Shown: piece after piece, positions 22,043 through 30,690 of the stretch | Layout of the letters: each line of letters begins with the position of its first letter | How positions within the stretch are numbered: the first letter of the stretch is position 1 | DNA from: Acanthaster planci | Lineage: Eukaryota; Echinodermata; Asteroidea; Valvatida; Acanthasteridae | Assembly: GCF_001949145.1 (NCBI RefSeq) | Contig: NW_019091454.1 | Location: forward strand, 1,004,184 to 1,038,203 | Length of the DNA: 34,020 nt | Reading direction: 5' to 3' | Program-made: the position numbers and the translations under genes | The notes under the pieces: generated by a model | What the model was told of the DNA's origin: nothing | Database searches by the model: none | What the model saw: the letters and a program-made list of their open reading frames with translations, nothing else

Positions 22043-22350
22043 TCAAAGATTTACTTTGCCATGCAGAGTTTGCTCTGTCAAGTGAATCCTTCCCTGAGAA
22101 CAGACATCTGCAATGGAGTTCTTGGCTCCTGGGATGTGGGTTGTCTTCAAGTCAATCCCGGAGTCCAATGCCCAGGGGAACATTTGTCTTGTCAGGAGGC
22201 CGAGGCGTAGTGAGTGTGTGCCTCCTTGGTGATTTATGTATATGGTCACTGGTGAGATGTCTCATCGAATCAGGACATTTGCCTTAATGGCTGTACAGAA
22301 GTGACGCATCACACTGAAGGCTGCTTGAAGTTCCAGAATGTCAATGTAAC
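22043..22350 (-). pseudogene. DIRS RNase H domain remnant
   Basis: The minus-strand frame reads IYINHQGGTHSLRLGLLTRQ, then LKTTHIPGAKNSIADVCSQ. These are the two signature blocks of DIRS-type RNase H (AYINxQGGTxS and HIPGxxNxxADxLSR), in the right order and spacing. The connecting acidic positions upstream are degenerate. Confidence 0.8.
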
Positions 22351-22492
22351 TTCACAATAACTGAGGCACCCCTGTGCCTGCAACCTGGAAGGTAGGGAAG
22401 GGAAGTACCGCATCTAAATTGGGATGGATCAGTAGAAATCGTGAATCCATCTCTGGGAAAGAGCACCCGCAATCTAGATGGTTCCATATCAG

Positions 22493-22990
22493 CTACCAGT
22501 GAAGGTGTGACCGGATGAAGTCCTTTATGAAAATTGGGAGGACAATCAGGTCACATTTGGGCTGGAAGAATAAAAGTAGGTGGAGCTGGAGGGGCTTCAT
22601 ATGGTCCACCAGGCTTGTCATCAGACCGAAGATGGGTTGTGTTGGTGTGATGGACCCCTGGCAGCGGTCAAGAACTGCACCCAGGTAAATGGGAGTATGG
22701 GTAAGAATGGGTCTAAATTTTTTGTGGTCGATGAAGAACCCGAGACTGCTGGTAAGCAAAGTAAGGATGGTGTAAACTGCAGCCTAGTCTGGAGAACTGC
22801 CTAGAGTGAGTCAGCACTCAAGAGTTTCAAATGTAGGAATGACTAACTGGTGTAGGTAGGCCACAACAATTTTCGCCATTCAGGTGAAGACCACTGGGGA
22901 TGTTGAGAGACCAAATGATAGGCCAAATCTCGAAGGTTCTTCTGTTGTATATGAATCAAGCATATGGATGGGGATCGGCAGGTAGAGGGT
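22493..22990 (-). pseudogene. DIRS reverse transcriptase remnant
   Basis: The minus-strand frames give RFGLSFGLSTSPVVFT (RT motif B' region, LPFGLSTAPRVFT in intact relatives), a degenerate YxDD region near 22835 with a stop, then SSLGFFIDHKKFRPILTHT and IYLGAVLD (RT thumb; LGFxIxxxKS...EYLG pattern). Order and spacing fit DIRS RT. Inactive. Confidence 0.75.
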
Positions 22991-23226
22991 TAGGATCTGG
23001 AGTTGTAGTGGAGGTGTAGGCTTCGGATCGAGGTGGCTGACCAGTGAAGAGAAAATCTCAGAGAGAGGCTGGAAAGTGGAGATGATAGCTGAAGAAAAGG
23101 CATCATGAAGTTTGGAGGAACGTCACTTCTTAAGAGTTAAACCAGCAATGGATCAGTGTAGCACAGAAGATAGAGCGAAAAGGAAAACTCAAAAAACTTG
23201 AAGATGACATGTCTGTAATAGCGATG

Positions 23227-23388
23227 TGCACTAAGAAAGAAGGATGAACATGGTGGTGGCGCCACGCTATGCCATAGCACTCGAGGGCACACTACAGTTG
23301 ATCAAGTTTCTAGTAAATGGCAAATGGCGGGAATGGAAATCTGCATATGTAGTAAATGTTTAGGTAGGTTGAGCGCAGTGGACTTATA
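23227..23388 (+). repeat. terminal repeat of DIRS copy 2
   Basis: tgcactaagaaagaaggatg at the start, cgagggcacactacagttga in the middle and ggttgagcgcagtggact at the end match the repeat at 11591-11765 in order and orientation. Confidence 0.7.
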
Positions 23389-23431
23389 CATGTATATTTC
23401 ATTTCTATAGATTAAATGTAAGGAAACTTAC

Positions 23432-23606
23432 ATCAAATTCCACATCTCCACACAGGTTCCAGGTGCACAGAGGTCCCTCAATGCGCAGAATAGTAGTTCT
23501 GCTTGCATCTTCTATGGTGAATTTAGGAAAGCACATACTCCATGACTGACACACATAGCCAATGACTGTGCCTGGGGGGGATGACACTTCCACTTTCTGA
23601 AGACAG
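23432..23606 (-). CDS. PLSCR: phospholipid scramblase, internal coding exon
   Basis: Minus-strand exon with acceptor AATTAG before 23606 and donor GTAAGT from 23431; 175 bases. The first base completes a codon begun upstream, then 58 codons: CLQKVEVSSPPGTVIGYV, CQSWSMCFPKFTIED and LCGDVEFD. Family comparison (human PLSCR1: CLQEIEIQ.PPG..IGYV...W.PC.PKFTI and CCGDVDF) is unmistakable. It ends exactly where the next exon starts in phase. This is the exon just before the Ca2+-motif exon. The preceding exon, with the cysteine palmitoylation cluster, was not found in the window. Confidence 0.95.
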
Positions 23607-24384
23607 CTAATTGTACAGTGAGAAATAAAATTCACCATTAACATGATTCTGTCAGGTACTGCACTAAATGTAACAACACCATACACAAAGATGATTCCTA
23701 ACAGTGTGCTGTAAACACACTGTAAGAAACCACACTGATTGATTTAAGTTGGGTATTTTTAATGAAGGAGTAACAATGCATTTCTTTCCAAAGCTGTAAA
23801 CCCTAAATCCCCTCAATCCTTTCAAATCCCTCATGTGGTGTTGGAGGATTTGGGATGATTGAGGAAGACTGGCAAAAAAGTTTGGCTGATTGTAAAGGAC
23901 GCATTGTGTCAAGGTTTAGGGTTAGAGCTTGTGATTTTTTATGCTAAGCCATACCTAAATTTATGTCTAGATTGTACATGAAGCCATTCAACCGCTCCAG
24001 GATACCATTTGCTTGAGCGTAAATACAAAGACAGTAATTTCCAATGGAATTTTGAAAGATTGAGGCAGTGGGCACCCCTCAAAGGAGCATATTTGAGAAA
24101 TATAGGTGGATTTTGGAGGATTGAGGCTGAATGCAATTTTTTTGTAGAGGACTTTGAAGGAGTGAGTGTGGTGCCTGGCAAAAAGGCCAAGAGGGTTATA
24201 GGTTTATCCGTGTATGGTCAACGCATTTGCATATAAAATAACAACTGATGAAGATATCAGCATTGAAAATTGAAAAGTGGCCTCTCTGAGGCATGATTGG
24301 TACCTTGTATTGTGAATAGCTCCTAATGAAAGGCAATTTCAATGTTGCAATGTCCCCCATGTCCAAGCCAACTTACATTTCTCT
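23607..24384. other. probable upstream PLSCR intron, no gene recognised
   Basis: Contains a small hairpin at 23811-23864 (CCTCAATCC...AAATCCCTC with GGAGGATTT...GATTGAGG) and purine-rich sequence with further GATTGAGG copies at 24057 and 24118. No exon was recognised. Confidence 0.4.
23811..23864. repeat. hairpin
   Basis: 22-base arms: cctcaatcctttcaaatccc pairs with ggatttgggatgattgagg across an 11-base loop, two or three mismatches. Confidence 0.65.
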
Positions 24385-24689
24385 TCTCTGAATTCCAATC
24401 CATTCAGAATAAGCCTGTCGACCATCTTAAATTTGTTCTCGAAAACAACTTTGACATAGTTGCTATTGCTGGAATTTGGTTGAAATCTGGGGATGATTTG
24501 ACTACTGCTGGGTTAACATAAGCTGGTTATTCATTTTATCATGTCCCTAGACTTAAATTTTCAAAAGGGGTCAAATTTCTCCATAAGCCTACTCAATCAG
24601 TAACTGCCAAATATGATTCTGGAGAATATCTGCATTTGAATCCATCCATGTCATGGTCACTCCAACTCCAGATCAGTTTGGCTTGTGAA

Positions 24690-24786
24690 TGTTTATTGCT
24701 TGTGAATGTTTATCAGCGCATTTGAACATATCTATATGAAATTTGCACTTTAAAAATGAATAAATTATTAGTAGTAGTAGTACTGC
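24690..24786 (+). mobile_element. LINE 3'-end fragment with TAG microsatellite tail
   Basis: tgaaatttgcactttaaaa followed by aataaattattagtagtagtag has the look of an invertebrate L2/CR1 3' end with its short-repeat tail. It sits inside the endonuclease of the other LINE, between the FLQKFENMIELY piece (24829 on) and the upstream part, so it is probably a separate short insertion. Confidence 0.45.
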
Positions 24787-24886
24787 CCTGCTAAAGGCAC
24801 ATCTGGTCGCCATATCAACATAACCTCATTCCTTCAGAAGTTTGAGAATATGATTGAATTGTATCTATTGATCCAAGGAACAATAA

Positions 24887-25382
24887 CCCAGGGATGTGCT
24901 AACCGCGAGTGGCCCCAGTGCAAACATATGTGCGACATGGGTTCCATGCGTGTTACGGATTGTTATTACCCCTGCAGGCCCTCTCGACTTTCTTGAGAAA
25001 ACTCGCGACCACATGACACGCGTTGCAGCGTGTACAATGCAGCCATGGTTATGCCGAGAAGACGCGCCGACGCGGTGCTTAAATCTATTCGTTTTGGCGA
25101 ATAAATCTTCTTCATTTATCGATTTCAAGGAGAAACTAAGTTTTAATCAGGCAAAATTCCCCAATTTTCTCAGAATGTATAGGATGAAATATCTTGAGCA
25201 GCATATTTGTAGAAAAGGTGTACCCTGACTTAAAATATTACAAGAAAACAAAGTGGTAGACAGGAATATATGTTTTATTATTAGAGAAAGTGTTACATAA
25301 TCCAACTTATTTTCTGCTTTGATATTGTGCCGGCCGTAACAAGCACTGAACCAGCTCTGAGCTTAAGATGCACATCCCTGGG
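24887..25382. mobile_element. 496-bp non-autonomous TIR element inserted in the LINE
   Basis: CCCAGGGATGTGC at 24887-24899 and its exact complement GCACATCCCTGGG at 25370-25382 form 13-bp terminal inverted repeats. They are flanked by TAA on both sides (24884-24886 and 25383-25385), consistent with a 3-bp TWA target duplication as made by PIF/Harbinger elements; a decayed TTAA (piggyBac) site is the alternative. No transposase is encoded. It separates the two halves of the LINE endonuclease. Confidence 0.7.
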
Positions 25383-25936
25383 TAAACGGTCCGTGGTTGC
25401 ACCCATCCGACCTCATTGTTACAGGTGATTTCAACATTCATGTTGGCAACCCTCTAGACCCTGCTGCCAATCGGTTTAAGACTCTCCTTGCATCATATGG
25501 TCGTGTTCAAAACATTACTGAGCCAACTCATTGTGCAGGACATCGTTTGGATCTGTTGATCACTTGTGGAAATGTGCTATTAATTCGCGAACTTCACATT
25601 CATCCAGGTCTCTCTGACCATCTTGCTATTACGGCCAAACTTCATCTTAGCCAGCTTCATAGTTCAAAGACACATTGTGACTGAGTTATTACATTGTTGA
25701 ATAAGAGTAAAAAGCCCATATTACCATTATGTCACTCTGATGCCGCTCTAGTGACAGTTTTCCTGAATATTTTGTTAATAAGATTTTTACCATATGCAAT
25801 GCTTTTTTCCTCAACTTTTACCCTTTGTATTATTCACATCAGGCACATCTTATAGTTTTTCAATCTACCACTAAGGTTAAAAAATTGGTTTTGAATTCCC
25901 CTTCCAAATTGTGAGCTCAATCCTATACTGACAAGC

Positions 25937-26341
25937 TTGATAAAGGATTGTAGTGATGAGATCATTGCCATTATTGATAGTGTCAATAAGCCCCTCACCC
26001 CTGGTACATTTCCTAGTTCTTTAAAGGTTCCTTGTATCCATCCTTTGTTGAAGAAAGCTTGCTTAGACAAGGAAGACCTCAAGAACTACAAACCAGTTTC
26101 CAATTTGTTTTTTGGGGGAAAGAAAGCCGAATGAATTGTGTCTTCAAGGTTGTCTGCTCTGATGTGGAACAGTGATCTTGTGGACACACTTCAATCTGCT
26201 TACTGGCCTAATCACAGCACTAAGACTACCCTGTTGTGTGTTCTGTTGAATGCAATAGATCAGCAAAAGATCACTGCTCTGATCCTCCTTGATTTAAGTG
26301 CAGCCTTCAACACTGTGGACCATGTCATCCTGCTGTCTTGA
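25937..26341 (+). pseudogene. LINE reverse transcriptase remnant
   Basis: RT blocks in order: PLTPGTFPSSLKVPCIHPLL, KNYKPVSNL, SSRLSAL, LQSAYWPNHSTKTTLL and LLDLSAAFNTVDH. This block order is typical of the L2/CR1 groups. A stop at 26132-26134 and another soon after motif A break it. The catalytic D of motif A is present; the DD of motif C is lost. Confidence 0.8.
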
Positions 26342-26676
26342 CTCCAAAATATTGTTGGTGCCAGTCTTGAGAGCAGGTAGAAGTATGTGTGGGTAGACCA
26401 TGTTAAATCTCTGTCTCTGTTGATTTTTCTGTTTCACAAGGTTCTGTTCTTGGCCCACAATGGTTTTTGTCTCTGCATGTTATCAGTTGAGAGAAATCAT
26501 CTGGCAAATAACAAAATCACATATTTGCTAATGACACACTGTTATATCTCACTTTTGATCATTCACAACAACATTTTGCTTTTGCTTGTTTGTGCAAGGC
26601 ACCTCAAGCACCTTAATGGTAGATATGTTCTGTGCTTTACAATGCCCATTATTAATATTATATACATACGACATGA

Positions 26677-28177
26677 CAGGCCTCGAAAAAGTACTAGCCA
26701 GGTGTACAAATTCTAGCGAAAAATGGTCCGGGCTACCTAAACTTGGTTCCTTGGTTGCCCGGTGGGCTAGTGAAAAATTCAGAATAAGCCTACCCGTTAA
26801 AACTTAGATCAAAATATATAATGCTTGTCTTGATAATAAATACAAGATCGTAAAAACTGAGTTGTTGTGGATGTGTTTTTACTTGTGTTTTTGAAACGTG
26901 ATTCTCGCGTGACAGGGCGATAAGTGACCATGAACGCCATGAACAGAGTAGACTGGTGGGTTGTAGTACTGGTACAGCGTAGCACATGGTACGGCGCGAT
27001 ACCGCACCTGCACACTATTCTCGTTCACTGTTTAGGCCACTTCTGCTTCTGACTACATGCATCTCAAAAATAGTATCGGTAGGTCAGAATTTTGTTTGGT
27101 CAATTTTTTGTGCTGATGTAATAGCCTGAATGGAGATGAAAGCTTTCAAAAATTGTCTCAAACAGTGATAAAAACATGTCTTGATATATGTAAAATTTCT
27201 GCAGTTGACAGATCACAAGAATTATGGACAAATCACACAATGTTAGTCGGGTAATCATGACAGCAAACTGGCCAGCAATGTCCGTGTATCGCGTGGTAAG
27301 CGTACATGATGCATCCAGACGGGCGATAAACCACGTGCCATGGCAGGAACTCGTGAGCACAGAAAATAAATACATAAACAAAAGACCAACTTTTGTGAAT
27401 TAACTTAAAGAAATTCTCTTGCAACATCCATGTTTTTTCGACCTGCAGCTGTATGGCTGCATGCGTGTATGACACTGATGTAGTTTTAATCGACTCGCAA
27501 CCGGGGCATGTAAAGACTAGCACATTTCCATCTCGCGTTCTTTTGCATGGGTGCGGCGTGGTGGGAACCAGCGCAACTTTACTTTCATGCATTGAGCTTT
27601 GCGCACAAAATTTCACTACTGCAAAACGTGAGTGGAACTCGTGAAAATGACAGAAGTTTTTTTTGAAAATTGCAAATGAAGTAGGAAAACAAATAAAGAC
27701 AAGCGTTATAACATTAGAAAAGGTTGTTGACAGGTGTTGTGTGAAGACGGAAAAGACACCGGCATTAATTTTTATTTTTAGCTAGCTATACTGGGCATTG
27801 CAGGAGTCCTTGAAAGTGTTTGATATGAAAAATTTTCTCTCGTTCATCACGCGCGTGCGGAGGTCAGAAAGTAAGCAAAAAGTAGCATTTTTTGCTAAAC
27901 GTAAGCAATGAGAGGAAAGATGGAGCAAAGAGATGATTTGGATCCCGGCTCTGTGACCAGTGACTTTTAACTAAAACATACATGCCTCTTTATTTATTTA
28001 TTACCATCAGCCTTTTATTTTTCGAGATGTCAAATTCTGCATTGGTAAGCTGATAACAAATTTCTGGTTTTAACATTTTTTTTATATACGGACTAGTAAA
28101 ACTCTAAAAGGGCTAGTAAAATATCCATTGAACTAGCCCAGTGGGCTAGCCAGGAAAAAAAGTTAGCGCAAGGCCTG
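26677..28177. mobile_element. hAT-like non-autonomous transposon with 5-bp target duplication
   Basis: Starts CAGGCCTCG and ends CGCAAGGCCTG, forming a short inverted terminal repeat (CAGGCCT). Subterminal blocks are also inverted: actagccagg near 26693 against cctggctagc on the opposite strand near 28150, plus repeated gggctagt motifs at both ends (26763, 28110, 28142). CATGA flanks it exactly on both sides (26672-26676, 28178-28182). Length 1501 bases. CAGG-type ends with GGGCTAGT subterminal repeats suggest hAT; a 5-bp duplication is shorter than the usual 8. No transposase reading frame; the minus-strand open stretch at 27233-27616 has no hAT motif. Confidence 0.7.
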
Positions 28178-28182
28178 CATGA

Positions 28183-29360
28183 ATGTCCTCTCCTCGCCTT
28201 GATGCACCTGGTGACCAGGAAGACCCAGTATGTTGTAAATTTCATTAAAACATGGCTAGGATGGGATGAAACTCAGAAAAAGTTTTTTTTTCCAGATTGG
28301 ACTAGGCTGTTACTGTGTTGCTGGCATGTGTATCAAGTTCCCATTATGTTCTCGGCACAATTAAACTGAGCATGAGTCCCAACTCTGCTAAGATGCAATC
28401 AGATTGCTCCTATATATATATATTGGTTGAAACAGGGCACCCCATCGGTTCTCCCCAGCCTGAAAGACGGACATGATGCTGCTCTCCTGCAACTTGCTCT
28501 CCTCCAAGAACAACAGGCTACGCTTGATGAAACACGCCGATTGTAACACAGGATATACAGGTCTGTGCGACTGCCACTTGTACAAGGTGAGCGTATGATA
28601 GCAACATTAATTAAAGGAGCATGGCATGTTTAAAATTTCTTAGAACGAAACAATGCACATCAAATATGTAAACGCGGTGCAGTACTGTTCTACAGTTACC
28701 ACAAAGCCACCTATCTATTGGCGAAAGCAGAAAATTTAATGACCTTATTTCAAGCCACATATTTATGGTGGCCACTGAATGTGCACTACATAAAAAACTG
28801 GAGATTGTTTGTCACTACTTCCACTGATGCAAAGCGGCTTCAAAGAGTCCCACTGATGCATACATTAATATTAATATTTCATGGGCAGCCAATCACAACA
28901 TACTTGCCGGATGCTGTTTACAAACAAGGTTTGTACACGCGCGTGCATACCTTGAACGCACGTACATGTACATGTGCAAATGCATATGTACATGTATCTG
29001 TACACTGGACATGTACATTTGCAGCTGTTTTTTCTAGCATAATGTACACTCACAACTGTTGAACTAAGATTTTTTTCAGGTGTGTCAAAATCGTCAAAAC
29101 ATATGATTGAATTTTCAAGAATTTCCCATAGGAAATACAGCTGAATTGTACTAGTTAGCAGGTCTGCATGATATTTGTGACATGAATAACTGAAGAAAGA
29201 GCGTCCATAGGAGCTCACATCAAGGAGAGAACTCATTGTAGTACATGTTAAACTTGACTGGAGGAAATCGCTAAAATTTTCCGCTTACAGAGGGGATCTC
29301 CACTGACAAAAAAAAACCACTTTGATATCTGATATCATGCTCAGAATTAACAACTGAAAG
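28183..29360. other. no recognised gene; ACATGTA-rich segment
   Basis: 28935-29045 is dense in self-complementary GTACATGTAC/ACATGTACATGT motifs and a cgcgcg tract. A short plus-strand stretch at 28440-28540 (LPSLKDGHDAALLQLALL) looks protein-like but I cannot assign it. Confidence 0.35.
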
Positions 29361-29369
29361 TATTTATTT

Positions 29370-29935
29370 CGCACGGTCGACGAGGCGAATACGACAAGTC
29401 GGCCATCATCAAACATGCAAACTCCACGGACCACGGCATCGAATGGGACAAAGCAGAACTCATCGCCCCATCCCAAGGAGAATCCGAGAAGCCAGCGAGA
29501 TTTTCCAGCATAATGCCGTACCTCAAGACATCAGTTTCAAGCTCAGAGACATCTGGCGCCCACTACTAGCACCCAAGCAGACACCCACTCCCGGGCAGTA
29601 GGGTCCCCTATTCCTGAAACCCATGCCCCCACCCAAGGTGTTAGGGTCTTCTTTACCTAAAGCCACCCCATCCCCCCCTTGGCATAAGGGTCCCCTATAG
29701 CCGAACCCAAGATTTCCCACCAGTTCCAGAATCCAACACCTTCACACAACACCCCACACACGCTGAGTCACACAACCCGCGAATCCCGTTCCACCGCTTC
29801 CAGATTACCTTTATAACCAACTATCCACTCCAGTCTGGCACACTCTCCTGAGGACAGCCACAGTACACTGGCCGAAACGTCGAGTTAAAACTCAACGATT
29901 CTTTTAAGAACAACTTGCCCAAGAGAGATTGATTC
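29370..29935 (+). mobile_element. Penelope-like element 3' end (GIY-YIG region and tail)
   Basis: Plus-strand translation EYDKSAIIKHANSTDHGIEW (29390-29450) and, after a one-base frame change, RRIREASEIFQHNAVPQDIS (29481-29540) followed by WRPLL. This is the C-terminal part of Penelope-type proteins (SAxxxHxxxxxHxIxW ... RxxxREAxEI). It is followed by a short tandem repeat and a 3' block (gaggacagccacagtacact ... ccgaaacgtcgagttaaaac) that is also present, more decayed, on the minus strand at 20.96-21.06 kb. 5'-truncated; RT absent. Confidence 0.65.
29601..29727. repeat. 43-44-bp tandem repeat, three units
   Basis: Units begin gggtcccctattcctgaaac (29601), gggtcttctttacctaaagc (29644) and gggtcccctatagccgaacc (29688), each followed by a C-rich stretch. 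It lies between the coding end and the 3' tail of the Penelope fragment. Confidence 0.7.
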
Positions 29936-30449
29936 CATGGTGTACCCACAAACCCATTCACCACCTCTTCATTTCAATCACGCTGGGCGTTATCCGAAGA
30001 AAAGGCCCAGAACACCATTGCAACAAAACAGTTGGCTCACAGCAGGCCTACTTTTGATGGACCTCGTAACAGTCACAGTAAACACATTTTGGACACACCC
30101 AGCTTCCTCGTCAGCTCTGTGGGGTCAAACGAACTAGGGGCCTGGCCAGATCCTGGCTGGAACCCCCTGGACTATGGCAGGGCCTTTTCGTCGTCCTGGT
30201 AGCCGGAGAAGACAGGGGAGTATGACAGATCCTGAGAGCAAACCCCTGATTTCAACCAGATAAGGCCTGTAATTTATTGGTAGGATAGACACAGGCATTG
30301 CTGGCATGAACAGAATAACCTGCAGGGTGCACATACAAGAAAAAATAGAGAGGAAAAGAACACGAAATATACACCAGAAAAACACTCTTACTGCACAAAG
30401 TATGAAAATTAAGGTAATGCTTTATTCAACAAGGAAGGATGGATGATCA
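29936..30449. other. no recognised feature
   Basis: GC-richer sequence (29940-30260) between the Penelope tail and a solo DIRS repeat. It could be more of a decayed DIRS element since it abuts the DIRS repeat, but I see no RT, RNase H or recombinase motif. Confidence 0.3.
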
Positions 30450-30690
30450 AATCGACACAGAACCGTGTAGCGAAAACGGAAACTTGATAAATCAAAAATG
30501 CCTCAAAAGACACGTCCGTTATGTTCTGCCGCTGAGAAAAGAACGATCATGGCAGCGTGACCACATTACATTGTAGGTCAGGGTGCACCACAGGTGATCA
30601 AATCTTTTCAGCGAATAAATAATAGGCACCTAGGAAATTTGTACATGTAGTGACTGTTTGGGTAGGTATAGCACTGTAGACTCTAGTATT
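30450..30690 (+). repeat. solo DIRS terminal repeat
   Basis: gctgagaaaagaacgatcat at 30531, gggtgcaccacaggtgatca near 30581 and gtgactgtttgggtaggtat near 30650 match the DIRS termini at 11591-11765 and 23227-23388 in order and orientation. No coding remnant is recognised beside it. Confidence 0.6.

Larger units (their letters stand above)
21400..23388 (-). mobile_element. DIRS-like retrotransposon, copy 2 (truncated)
   Basis: Minus strand, from the terminal repeat at 23388-23227 through RT (22990-22490), RNase H (22350-22043) and the start of the recombinase (about 21800-21400, PDGSTSPDN). The recombinase C-terminal half and the distal terminal repeat are missing; their place is taken by the Penelope fragment from 21395 down. 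Several stops break the frames. Confidence 0.75.
19176..23431 (-). other. PLSCR: PLSCR intron (4.3 kb)
   Basis: Bounded on the minus strand by donor GTAAGT at 23431 and acceptor AG at 19176-19177. Filled almost completely with mobile-element remnants: SGNH domain, LINE fragment, SINE, Penelope fragment and DIRS copy 2. Confidence 0.85.
24385..26676 (+). mobile_element. L2/CR1-like LINE, broken and interrupted
   Basis: Plus-strand ORF2 remnants appear in order. The N-terminal apurinic endonuclease (24390-24690: FDIVAIAGIWLKSGDDLTT, then YSFYHVPRLKFSKG; WLKS is the ETWL block with its Glu replaced) is followed by the insertion zone. The endonuclease C-terminal part comes next (25406-25683: LIVTGDFNIHVGNP, HRLDLLIT, GLSDHLAI, with the catalytic GDFN and SDH blocks intact). 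A linker with frameshifts follows (LPLCHSDAAL near 25715). The RT fingers and palm close it (25937-26341: LKKACLDKEDLKNYKPVSNL, LQSAYWPNHST, LLDLSAAFNTVDH, the last being motif A). A degenerate FANDT near 26530 stands for the YADDT box. At least four frameshifts or stops. Confidence 0.8.

Noticed and set aside
27233-27616. 127-codon open stretch on the minus strand
   Set aside because: Sits inside the hAT-like element but shows no transposase or other domain motif; there is an overlapping open stretch on the other strand, typical of a random frame.
28388-28585. Protein-like stretch considered as an upstream PLSCR exon
   Set aside because: Neither strand gives the cysteine cluster or the FTGFE-type motifs expected of the preceding scramblase exons.
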